Source: DATJPW01 sp963752855
GTDB taxonomy: Bacteria > Desulfobacterota > Desulfomonilia > Desulfomonilales > Desulfomonilaceae
Direction of reading: 5' to 3'
DNA: 64,000 nt
NCBI GenBank assembly: GCA_963752855.1
Contig: CAVVZX010000036.1
Coordinates: 221,610-285,609 of the forward strand
The translations under genes and the position numbers were made by a program. Position 1 is the stretch's first letter. Each line of letters begins with the position of its first letter. Below, in pieces: positions 40,521 through 49,327 of this stretch. The notes below the pieces were generated by a model. The model worked only from the letters and a program-made list of their open reading frames with translations, was not told where the DNA came from and searched no databases.

Positions 40521-41891
40521 ATGGATGAAAGTTTGCGAGATAGATTGAACCGCATGTTTTCGCCCCGTTCCGTCGTGGTGATAGGGGCCGGCGCTACGCC
40601 CGATAAAGTCGGGCACGCCATAATGGATAGCCTGATTACCGGGGGTTTTCCCGGCAAGATATATCCGATTCATCTGCGGCACGAGCAGATATTCGGTCTT
40701 CCCGTATATAAACGGCTTGAAGACCTTCCGGAAGTCCCGGAATTGGCGGTTGTGGCTCTGAACCAGTACTCAACGGTTGAGACTACGGCAAAGTTGCGGG
40801 AATTTGGAGTCGCAGGCGCGAGTGTCATTGCCGGCGGCTATGCTGAGATGGGGTCTGACGGATTGGAGTTGCAGAAGAAGCTTCGAGAAGCCGCAGGAGA
40901 CATGCCCATCGTAGGGCCCAACACTTTAGGTTTTTTGAATGCTCATGCTCGCCTTAATGTGACTTTTTACCCGCGAGTCTTACATCCCGGGAATGTGTCG
41001 TTTCTAAGTCAAAGTGGCGGAATTGGGCTCGGGATCAAGGGACGTGCCGATGACGAAGGTCTCGGTATTGCAAAGTGGGTCGGGGTTGGGAACCGCGTTA
41101 ATCTTGAGTTTGAAATCCTCCTCGACTATCTCAAAGATGATCCTCAAACCCAAGTCATAGGCATATTTATGGAGGGTAGCGCCAATCCGAGGGCATTCCT
41201 AAAACAAGTCGCGGAACTTACATCGAAAAAGCCTGTGGTGGTCTATAAAGGAGGACGAGGGGAGGATGCCGACAGGGTAACTGTGACTCATACCGGCGCA
41301 GCGGCGGGCGCAAGCCGAATTTGGGACGGAGCTCTACGGCAAGCGGGGGCAGAACTCGTGAATTCGATTTCTGAGATGGTGTCCGTATGCAAAGCTCTTT
41401 CAGTTGCCGAGCCGCCGAAAGGGAAAAGATTGGGAATATTTACGCACACCGCCGGGCCAAGCATTGTGGCATGGGATATACTGGGTCCGGAACCTGGCTG
41501 TGAATTGGCTCATCTTCAAAAAGAGACAATTGAAAGAATAGCCGAGATTTTGGGGCCGTCCGTGCCCGTAGTGCATAAAAACCCGGTGGACGGCGCGGCC
41601 GGAGCTTTTCTCCCGGAACCTTACCACAATATCTCCGAGGCCATTTTGAAGGACCCGTCCGTAGATGCGCTGCTTGCCATATTTTGCGAGCACAAAAATT
41701 GGATTTATCCCTCGGATGTGCTCATTGAGGTGGCCAGCCGATTTTCAAAACCTATTGTCGCTTGTTTCATAGGATCTGTTAAACCGGTCGCCTCGGATCG
41801 CTCCAAACTGCAAGCCGCTGGTATTCCGACATATGTGCTTCCCGAAGACGCCGCCATCGGCATGAGGGCCCTGCTCAGGAGAGTTACATAA
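40521..41891 (+). CDS. acyl-CoA synthetase (NDP-forming), alpha-subunit type
   Basis: 456 residues resembling the alpha subunit of ADP-forming acetyl-CoA synthetase and succinyl-CoA ligase: CoA-binding Rossmann domain (SVVVIGAGATPDKVGH, YPIHL), first ligase-CoA domain (VGPNTLGFLN, FLSQSGGIGLGI) with phosphoryl-accepting His in THTGAAAG, and the second CoA-ligase domain. It makes ATP from an acyl-CoA in many anaerobes. No ATP-grasp beta subunit is fused or adjacent, so the enzyme may pair with a distant gene. ATG 40521 follows TGAGGA. The frame is intact. Confidence 0.85.
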   Translation: MDESLRDRLNRMFSPRSVVVIGAGATPDKVGHAIMDSLITGGFPGKIYPIHLRHEQIFGLPVYKRLEDLPEVPELAVVALNQYSTVETTAKLREFGVAGASVIAGGYAEMGSDGLELQKKLREAAGDMPIVGPNTLGFLNAHARLNVTFYPRVLHPGNVSFLSQSGGIGLGIKGRADDEGLGIAKWVGVGNRVNLEFEILLDYLKDDPQTQVIGIFMEGSANPRAFLKQVAELTSKKPVVVYKGGRGEDADRVTVTHTGAAAGASRIWDGALRQAGAELVNSISEMVSVCKALSVAEPPKGKRLGIFTHTAGPSIVAWDILGPEPGCELAHLQKETIERIAEILGPSVPVVHKNPVDGAAGAFLPEPYHNISEAILKDPSVDALLAIFCEHKNWIYPSDVLIEVASRFSKPIVACFIGSVKPVASDRSKLQAAGIPTYVLPEDAAIGMRALLRRVT

Positions 41892-42060
41892 GCTGGTTGG
41901 CGCCGCCGGGGCCATTTTCCCAACTGTCGCGTATAGAATCTTATCAATTGGAATCCTTCCGGATTCCTTGCAGAGTAAGTGAGAATTTGAATTTGCAAAT
42001 GAACGTTGCATGACCTAAGATCATTCAGCCGACTCGATTGAAATAGAGCGAGGGATTACG

Positions 42061-43314
42061 ATGTCATTTCCTGATATTGAATTCCAGATGAAGCATATTA
42101 TGCGCGGAGTAGAAGAAATTATCCATGAGGATGAGATGCGCCGGGCCCTCCAGTGGAGCGCTAAGACCGGGACTCCGCTCCGAGTCAAGCTCGGAGTGGA
42201 CCCTACAGCCTCTGATATCCACCTGGGTCATATGGTCACTATCCGTAAGTTAAAGCATTTTCAGGACCTCGGACACACGGCCATTTTTCTCGTGGGCGAT
42301 TTCACCGCCCGGGTGGGAGACCCGACACAGAGGAGCGAAGCCAGGAAGAGACTATCCAAAGAACAGGTCTGGGAATACGCTAAAGATTTTCAGAAACAGG
42401 TTTTCAAGATTCTTGACGAGGAAAAGACAGAAATTCGCAGTAATGGCGAATGGTTTGACAATATGTCTTTTGCCGATTGCCTGGATTTGGCCTACAGATC
42501 CACGGTGGCCAGGATGCTGGAACGCAATGATTTCGAAAAACGCTATCGAGAAGGGAATCCGATAAGTATCACGGAGTTCCTTTACCCACTGCTTCAAGGA
42601 TACGATTCGGTAGCCCTCAAGTGTCATGTAGAACTGGGAGGCACCGATCAGAAGTTCAATCTTCTTGCGGGCCGAGATATACAGACGCAATTCAATCAAC
42701 CGCCACAGATAGTTATGATGACGCCGCTAATAGAAGGTTTGGATGGGTCAAAAAAAATGAGCAAGACCGAGGGCAATTACATAGCGGTGGATGATACGCC
42801 CGAAGACATGTTCGGAAAAACCATGTCCGTTCGCGACGACTTAATAGTAAAATACTTCATTCTTCTCACAGACGTGGAGCAGAATGAGGTCGAAAAATTT
42901 GAGGACGCTATTAAAAATTTAGAACTACACAAAGATCCCGCAGACCCGCTGCATCCGATGCAGATCAAGAAGGCTCTGGCTCGTGCCGTCGTATCGGAAT
43001 ATCACAGCCGGGGCGCTGTTGAACGAGCGGAAGAACAGTTCGAGAAGGTAGTGCAGCGAAAAGAAACGCCGGATACGATTCCCCTGAGATGTTATCAGGA
43101 AAGGGCGATAGTGACTTATGAACTGGTTGCAGGGCTGGCCGGTATCTCCACTTCTGAAGCGAGAAGGCTGATAAGCCAGGGCGCCGTGAAAATAGATGGA
43201 ACCAAAGTTTCTGACCCTGCGCAACAGGTTTCGATTCGTCAGGAAGAACAAACAGTTCAAATAGGAAAACGAAAGTTTTTCCGTGTAAAAGTTGAAGAAA
43301 CTAGCGGAACCTAA
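42061..43314 (+). CDS. tyrS: tyrosyl-tRNA synthetase
   Basis: 417 residues. Class I catalytic core with HLGH (HIGH motif, residues ~54-57) and KKMSKTEGN (KMSKS motif), tyrosine-pocket segment GYDSVAL and VELGGTDQKFN, then a C-terminal S4 RNA-binding domain (SEARRLISQGAVKIDGTKV). The sequence is of the TyrZ-like subgroup that has no long connecting insert. ATG 42061 follows GCGAGGG. It is preceded by the acyl-CoA synthetase but 169 bases apart. The frame is intact. Confidence 0.96.
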   Translation: MSFPDIEFQMKHIMRGVEEIIHEDEMRRALQWSAKTGTPLRVKLGVDPTASDIHLGHMVTIRKLKHFQDLGHTAIFLVGDFTARVGDPTQRSEARKRLSKEQVWEYAKDFQKQVFKILDEEKTEIRSNGEWFDNMSFADCLDLAYRSTVARMLERNDFEKRYREGNPISITEFLYPLLQGYDSVALKCHVELGGTDQKFNLLAGRDIQTQFNQPPQIVMMTPLIEGLDGSKKMSKTEGNYIAVDDTPEDMFGKTMSVRDDLIVKYFILLTDVEQNEVEKFEDAIKNLELHKDPADPLHPMQIKKALARAVVSEYHSRGAVERAEEQFEKVVQRKETPDTIPLRCYQERAIVTYELVAGLAGISTSEARRLISQGAVKIDGTKVSDPAQQVSIRQEEQTVQIGKRKFFRVKVEETSGT

Positions 43315-43558
43315 ATCCGGTCACACTGGTTCACATGTAATTCAGGCGAGTTCCAGCTTGGCTCCGGAACATATGCTGTGCCATCGCGCGGATGGACACA
43401 AAAAGAAGGGAGTTTTCAGAAGACTGTCACAAAAAAACGACTACAAAAATTAGCCGCGCGCATTTTTTACGTAAAAAAATAGTGACAAATCCTAGATTGA
43501 AGGATAGTATCCCGCCTCATCGCTGACAGCAAATTTGCGAGGAAAGGCGGGTAAGATA
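43315..43558. other. AT-rich intergenic stretch with inverted TGTCAC/GTGACA motifs
   Basis: No gene. TGTCACAAAAAAA near 43425 and AAAAAAATAGTGACA near 43484 are inverted copies of a TGTCAC motif next to A-tracts, about 55 bases apart. They precede the possible secreted ORF at 43559 and could be a regulator-binding arrangement; this is inference only. Confidence 0.4.
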
Positions 43559-43882
43559 GTGACAAAACGCACTATTTTTGGCGTTTGCCCGTTGATTTTG
43601 GTCTTTCTTTTCGCCTCCTGGGCTGAGGCGGGCTGATGTGATATCGCCTTCCAGGGGGAAGGCTTGGCAGATTCTTCTAATCAACTCACGACAGTCTCGA
43701 TGTCATTGGGCGAGACCGTTCGGTCCGGTCGGAACGTGAAAACCTCGAAAGGAAGAGAGGAGCGTCCACGAGTTATTGTGGAAGTGGATATTGTGGAATC
43801 GAAATTTCGTGCGGCATGGAGGAATCCGTTGTCCGATCTGAAGCTTGCTGAACACTCCACTGTTTGCAGAATGGGAATTTGA
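43559..43882 (+). CDS. possible small secreted protein interrupted by an in-frame TGA
   Basis: A GTG start at 43559 (GAGGAAAGG upstream) gives a good signal peptide: basic start, then LILVFLFASWAEAG. The next codon (43634-43636) is TGA, after which the same frame stays open to 43882 for about 82 residues. A hairpin directly follows (GCCTTCC 43646-43652, loop AGGG, GGAAGGC 43657-43663), at the distance expected of a bacterial SECIS. This could be a selenocysteine codon, a base error, or a decayed gene. The part after the TGA is not recognised and shows no strong family features. Low confidence throughout. Confidence 0.3.
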
Positions 43883-44241
43883 AGGTTTGCAATGGGGTGG
43901 TCGGAGCGCCGGACAACCAAAAGCGCACAAGCTGCGGAATCAAGTGAAGAAGAAGACAACGACCGCAAACATAATGGAATTTGAACGAGCTATCCCTCAT
44001 AGGGTTCGAGGATCCTTCTGGTGGTAAAAAGGCAAAAGAAAAAGATTGTCATGGACAATCGGCGGCCACACGCGATAAGATTCGATAATCATTTGTATTA
44101 GGTTTTGTTTTGTCGAAATGAAAGTGTAAGGGTATTAGTTAACGCAAATTTATTGCGAATATCAAAGTTTTCCCGGCTGGAACATTTTCTGGGGGGGCCG
44201 TCGGTACCCGGCACAGCACGTAGCACAGAGAGGTTTTCGCC
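43883..44241. other. non-coding stretch upstream of the HTH-like gene
   Basis: 359 bases. ORFs on both strands are short and lack ribosome sites. I see no RNA gene. A G-run (GGGGGGG around 44191) precedes the ribosome site GAGAGG of the gene at 44242. Confidence 0.35.
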
Positions 44242-44700
44242 GTGGTCATCAAATACCTAAAAAATAAAAAGTCGAAGAGGGATGCGTCCAAGACAGATGT
44301 AACCGTATTGCCCTGGGCATCGGAAAGGGATTTCGAGGGCTGGTTGGAGCCGAATGGGGCTGCTGAGTATGAAACCGAAGACCATTACTTCGTTGGACCT
44401 CCTCTAGATATTGCGCTGAAGAAACGCCTTGAGTTAATAAAGGAAAGCCATTCTTTACTAAAACAGTTTACGGCGAAGGAACTGCAGATTTTGATTGATC
44501 TTAAGAGAAATACTTCGCCCAAAGCTTGGAGTCTGCGTGAAGATCTCATGGTGCTTACCGTTCCCATGAGCAACCGCGGGATTGCTGAAATGCTCAGGGA
44601 GCGTAATAAGGAAGCTGTAAAGAAAAGACTTCAATTGTTGAAATCAAAAGGGCTCGCCAAGAGACCGATGCCAAATTCAATTTCGCAATCCCAGGAATAA
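44242..44700 (+). CDS. small protein with a helix-turn-helix-like C-terminus
   Basis: 152 residues, basic, not recognised as a family. GTG 44242 follows GAGAGG by eight bases. The C-terminal half (AWSLREDLMVLTVPMSNRGIAEM and KEAVKKRLQLLKSKGLAKRP) looks like a winged or simple helix-turn-helix: NRGIAEMLRERNKEAVKKRL fits a two-helix turn. The N-terminal part is charged with a WASERDFEGWLEP segment. A DNA-binding role is inference. It is followed by the palindromic direct repeats at 44802 and 44872. Confidence 0.5.
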   Translation: MVIKYLKNKKSKRDASKTDVTVLPWASERDFEGWLEPNGAAEYETEDHYFVGPPLDIALKKRLELIKESHSLLKQFTAKELQILIDLKRNTSPKAWSLREDLMVLTVPMSNRGIAEMLRERNKEAVKKRLQLLKSKGLAKRPMPNSISQSQE

Positions 44701-45292
44701 GACCATAGTCCGACTCCGAATGGAAACCCACCCATGTTCAAGCGCTCGACAATCTAAGACTAATACTTGTTCTTCGAAACTTAGACCCATGTTCCCCGCG
44801 TGGCTGGGCCATTGTGGCTCGTGATGATAATAGATTAATATAATAACGGATTGTCGGAATATATGTGATTGGGCTGAGCCATTGTGGCTCGCATTTATGT
44901 GCCGATTAATACCGATCCGTCCTCATATCGTCCTTCCGGACCACTTTAACACATTATTATCAGACGCTATCCTGATATGCCACGAGTCCGGCCTCAAGCT
45001 GGCATGATTGATGCTAGCTCTGTCAAAAGTACTGTCCGAAAAAGTACATCAGTTGCTATCGCCTAAAGGGCGGGCAGGGCAATCAGCGTAATCGGGACGG
45101 ACAGCCGGTAAATGCTGCGAAGACCAGATTGGTTCACGCGGTCCGGATGTGTGTTGTCAACCTTTCCGGATCGTTTGGCAGGAGCGAACCGTCATGCAAG
45201 AAGATTGAGCAATGACACAGTAATTCGCCTTAAAGGACGTACGAAATTGACCGAGAACAGACTTACTCTAAATCGACCACGGGAGGTAGGAG
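44701..45292. other. non-coding region with two palindromic direct repeats
   Basis: 592 bases without a convincing gene (a 63-codon ORF at 45112 has no ribosome site). It carries the 20-base repeats described separately and an AT-rich spacer (GATTAATATAATAACGG) between them that could contain a promoter for the secreted NHL gene. Confidence 0.45.
44802..44891. repeat. two 20-bp palindromic direct repeats, exactly 70 bp apart
   Basis: GGCTGGGCCATTGTGGCTCG at 44802-44821 and GGCTGAGCCATTGTGGCTCG at 44872-44891 differ at one base. Each contains an inverted repeat (GAGCCA-TTG-TGGCTC in the second, with a one-base change in the first). The 70-bp spacing is close to seven DNA turns, so two dimers of a regulator could bind on one face; alternatively they are two small RNA hairpins. 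Confidence 0.7.
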
Positions 45293-46305
45293 ATGTTGTG
45301 TGAACACATGTTGTCACGAATGAAGTTTGCGATGGTTCTTTGCGTCGCATGCGTGCTTGGCGTTTCTTTCAACAGTCACGCTCAGATGATTAAGGACGCG
45401 CAGGGCAAGGATTCAGGCTTCGAGCACGTCATGACCTTTGGGTCAAAGGGGACCGGTGACGGTCAGTTCAGCTATCCGGAGGACTTCGATCTCACGGCCG
45501 ACAAAAAACACATATTGGTCACTGACGCCGTGAATGCGAATGTTCAAGCATTTGACAAAACTACAGGAAAATTTGTCTCGAAATTCGGGGGCAAAGGTGA
45601 CGCGAATCATCAATTTGATAAAGCCCGAGGGAATTTCTGTGGCTTCGGATGGTCGCGTTTTCGTGGCCGACTACACCACAGGTCATGTCAAGATTTTCGA
45701 CAAAGATTTCAAATGGCTTAAGACTTTCAGTGATTATGGGGATAAGCCTGGGGAGAATGTAAAGTCTGAGTTTACTTCCATATTTGATGGAAAATATTAT
45801 ATGGCTGAGGCTGGGAATGATCGAATTAATGTGTGGGATTTGCAGGGCAATTTTCTCTTCACTTTTGGAAAGAAGGGGTCGGGCGACGGCGAGTTCAACA
45901 ATCCGGAATCCATCAAAGTGAACAGCAAGGGCGAGTTCTTCGTGGCGGATCTGAAAAACGACCGCATACAGGTCTTTGATAAGCAGGGCAAGTTCTTGAG
46001 AAAGTGGGGACAGGCCGGTTCCGGGAACGGCCAATTCGAAAGCTCCCGCGGGTATCGGAATCGACAAATTTGATAATGTCTACGTGACGGAAATTGGAAA
46101 CGACCAAGTGCAGGCTTTTGACAGTTCCGGCAAATTCATTGCCAAGTTTGGCAAGAGAGGCAAAGGAGTGGGTGAATTCGCCAATCTCCACGGCTGTTTT
46201 GTCGATAAGGAATCCGGCTGGGTCTACGTGGCTGATTCGGACAATTGTCGCGTGCAGGTATTCAAGCCGGCTGCGGAGACGCTTTCCAAATTGCAGGGTC
46301 GATAA
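45293..46305 (+). CDS. secreted NHL-repeat beta-propeller protein (frameshifted)
   Basis: About 337 residues. ATG 45293 follows GGGAGG; a second ATG at 45320 begins the signal peptide proper (MKFAMVLCVACVLGVSFNSHA). The mature part is about six NHL units, each with a pattern such as GSGDGEFNNPESIKVNSKGEFFVADLKNDRIQVFD given here in part; repeated phrases are GDGQF, VADYTTGHVKIFD, AEAGNDRINVWD and VADSDNCRVQVF. Frame changes at 45620-45622 (AAA where AA fits) and near 46045 divide it; both are bridged by one base with the repeat pattern kept. Likely a periplasmic propeller binding protein or sugar ligand. C-terminus ends soon after the last blade. Confidence 0.82.
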
Positions 46306-46518
46306 TAGAGCGCGGGCAAAACATTATGCGATTAATTTGCCGGCTTTCGCCTCGTCTGCGCAAAGGGGACGAGTGATAATTTCGGCCCAAACGGCCGAAT
46401 ACCCGCCGAACCCTATTAGAGGAAAAGTATTTGACCGCTCTCGGTCTTTGAACGGCCCATTATTGATAACAGAGCGCAATTGACTTAGCGCTGATGCTTC
46501 GACAGGGGAGTTTAACAG

Positions 46519-48733
46519 ATGCCACGTTTGCCGAAGTTTTCCGATTGGACTTTGAGAAGTCGCTTTATCGCTGCCTTTATGGCCCTGCATGTCTAATTTT
46601 GGTTGCAGGAATTTCTGGGGAGCATTTTATACGCGCAGTATCAACCGAAACAAAAAATGTAACCGATCGTTGCGACGCCGATCTTCCAGGTGGCGCAGAA
46701 ACTCAATGGATTGCTCTATGAAATGGGCCGTAACAGCTTCGCGGCTTTGGAGGCTACCGATGAAGGCACAGTGAAGGAGCTGTCCGGGAAACTGACGCGA
46801 ATCAGTTCCGATTTTGGTTCAGATCTGTCGAACATCGAGAAATTGGCCAAAGAGAATCTCGTTGATATTGCGCTGGGCGCAGGTTCTGTCCGAGCGGCCG
46901 GCGCGGGAAATCCTCATCCCCTGCGCCAAAAGACTATTGGAGTCTCGAAGGGGCAAGGAGCGCCGAAGAACACTTTAAAGAAGAAACCGCTAATGCTATT
47001 GCAGCCCGGCTTAACTACAATCGGCTGCAGAAGGATTTGCGAGAGAAGACAAGCGCCATGCGGTCCGATGTTGACCAGTTGGAAAAACTTCTGCTGGGAG
47101 CAAGGCAAATCATCGAGTCAGCTTTCTCCAATAACGAGGAAAGGGCCAAAACGCGATCGCAAAGTGGAGCGGCCACTGTCGATGAGCTGAATTCTATTGT
47201 TCAAGACTTTTTACGATAAGGATTTTCCCATAGTGGACGCAGCCTACAAGCTACAGCAGCAGTTGAGAGACTTGCGGGAAATAATTCAATCATTCTTAGG
47301 AGAAAAGACTATAGACACGCTCACCGAGATCGAAAAGAATTATAAAGCCAAATTTGCCGAGATCACCTCTCGGATTCAGCGGACAATTCGCCGAACTGAA
47401 TTAAGCCCAGTGAAAGAATGTTCTGGCGAAACTGGAGGGGAGTCTTCTAAAGCTTAACGAGCTGGTTTTGGGGGACGAGGGCCTTTTCGCGTTGCATCGG
47501 TCCTCAATTGCGGCCGAATCCGTAGCCAAGTCTTCCCAAAAACAGATGAATGAGAGTCTGAAAGCGTGTGAAATGGTTATTGGCCAGTTCATAGCTCATG
47601 TGAGCGAAATGAACGCCTCTCTCAATACATCGGCAAAGAAAAAGATAAGTGAGGCGCTGTCGCGGGCTCAAGTGTGGGCGATCGGCATTGCCGCGGTTGG
47701 GTTCGGTCTAAGCGCCCTTTTAGGGCTAGTCGTGGCCGGCAGCCTTTCAAAACCAATCAGAAGATTGGCCGATCAGGCCTCTCTCGTGAGCAAAGGAGAT
47801 CTGACACTCGATATTGAAGCCCAACATAGACTGGACGAAATAGGCGTGCTTTCACAAGTCTTTGCCAATATGGTTGACAGCCTCCGGGCTCAAACGCGGC
47901 AGATTGCACAAAGCGTGAATGTCCTTGCGGGCTCGGCGGGAGAAATGTCGGCTACGGCCTCACAAGTGAGCGAAAGCTTAGCGCGTGCCTCATCGGTTAT
48001 TACGGAGACTACAAGCACAGCGGAAGAACTCAGGCAAGCAGGAAGAGTTTCCGCAGAGAAAGCCAAGCAGGTCTCAGAAACCGCTCAAGAAGCTGTTCAA
48101 GCTTCTACGCAGGGGACCGAGGCGGCCAATGAGACCATTGCAAAGATGAACCTTATCAAGGAACAGGTCACCTCCATAAGCGATACCGTGTTACGGCTTA
48201 ACGAAAACACTCTTACAATCGGGACCATTATTCAGACCGTTCAGGACCTTTCGGATCAGTCAAATCTTCTAGCAGTGAATGCTTCCATTGAAGCCGCACG
48301 AGCTGGAGATCAAGGAAAAGGTTTTGCCGTAGTCGCCCAAGAGATCAAAAGCTTGGCAGATCAATCCAGGAAGGGAACAGAGCAAATCGGCAGTATTCTC
48401 GAAGAGATTACAAAAGCCGTCAGTGGCGTGGTCATGGCTACTGAACAGGGTCACAAGGCAGTTCAAGAGGGTGTGGAGCAACCTATGCGATCAGCTGATT
48501 CCATCAGGGAATTAGAAGTGATCGTGGCGCGATCGTCGCAGGCCGCAAGTGTGATAGGCGTTTCGACTTCCCAACAATTCACGGGAATTGATCAAGTTGT
48601 GGAAGCCATGTCCAACATCGAGGAGGTCATGCGTCAGTTGGTTGCCGCCTCGAGCCAGTTGAAAAGCGGGGCCTCGGGTCTATCGGAGCTTGGGAACGAT
48701 TTGAACACGCTGGTTCAGAAATATAAATCGTAG
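46519..48733 (+). CDS. methyl-accepting chemotaxis protein (several frameshifts)
   Basis: Membrane receptor feeding CheA/CheW. ATG 46519 follows AGGGGAG. N-terminal membrane helix (RSRFIAAFMALHV continuing LILVAGIS), a helical periplasmic sensor of about 290 residues (QKLNGLLYEMGRNSFAALE; QLEKLLLGARQIIESAF; EIEKNYKAKFAEI), second helix (VWAIGIAAVGFGLSALLGLVVAG), HAMP (SKPIRRLADQASLVSKGDL) and a long signalling domain with the hairpin tip DQSNLLAVNASIEAARAGDQGKGFAVVAQEI. At least five frame changes (near 46590, 46675, 46920, 47208-47212, 47405) lie in the sensor half; the signalling half is clean. About 735 residues when joined. Confidence 0.85.
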
Positions 48734-49327
48734 CTGAGAGTTATCAAGTTGATCCACGCCGACCTCCGGGTTCCGCAGCTCCCACTGAATCTGGGTGCAT
48801 ACACAGAGATATGCATGAATTTATAGATCTTAAGCGCTTCTTGTACGATCGAAAAGGTTCGGGTCGCTTTTAAAAGACCTAAAACATATACGCAGTATCA
48901 AGGCGACGGAACTCCGGACATATTGACTTTCTGTCGGCCCCTGGAGACCATGGAGCGGTCTTCAGGTGAGAACTGACAGAATTTGGTTGACGGAGGGCAC
49001 AAGAGAGGGTACGCTTAAAGGCAGGACAAGAGGGACTATTCACTAAAGTGACCTCAGCGTGGCCTTCGTCCGGTTGAAGGGGACTATCTGAGGCTTTTTT
49101 TTTGTCCAAAGGACAGTGCCGAGACCGGATTCCGGGCCAAACACCCAGGAATTGGCAAGACTGCCTTACAGTTCAGGAACGAATTGCGAAGCCGGAGACT
49201 CGCGGGTGGAGAGTCAGGGCTTTCTGTGGTTGGTTCAGGAGGTTGCCGTGATCTCTCCCCGTCGTATTTGATTCTGGCGCTGCCATTCTTGTTGATTCCA
49301 GTCTTTGTCACTTCAGGAGGGGCCGAG
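48734..49327. other. long leader region with two strong hairpins before the glycosyltransferase
   Basis: 594 bases with no gene. Hairpin one: CCTGGAGACC (48940-48949) with GGTCTTCAGG (48957-48966), ten pairs (one G-T), seven-base loop. Hairpin two is a Rho-independent terminator at 49052-49103 (listed separately). A TTGACT at 48923-48928 could be a -35 box. This may be a small RNA gene or an attenuated leader of the downstream gene. Confidence 0.5.
49052..49103 (+). terminator. Rho-independent terminator upstream of the glycosyltransferase
   Basis: Outer stem CCTCAG (49052-49057) and CTGAGG (49088-49093), inner stem CCTTC/GAAGG, followed by nine T (49095-49103). It is 318 bases after the chemotaxis gene and 225 before the glycosyltransferase start, so it more likely ends a separate short transcript or controls the downstream gene. 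Confidence 0.8.

Noticed and set aside
43681..43968. 95-codon minus-strand ORF
   Set aside because: No ribosome site, low complexity, opposite the possible secreted ORF; neither strand has recognisable domains here.
45112..45303. 63-codon ORF upstream of the NHL gene
   Set aside because: Arg-rich, no ribosome site, overlaps the start of the better-supported NHL gene.
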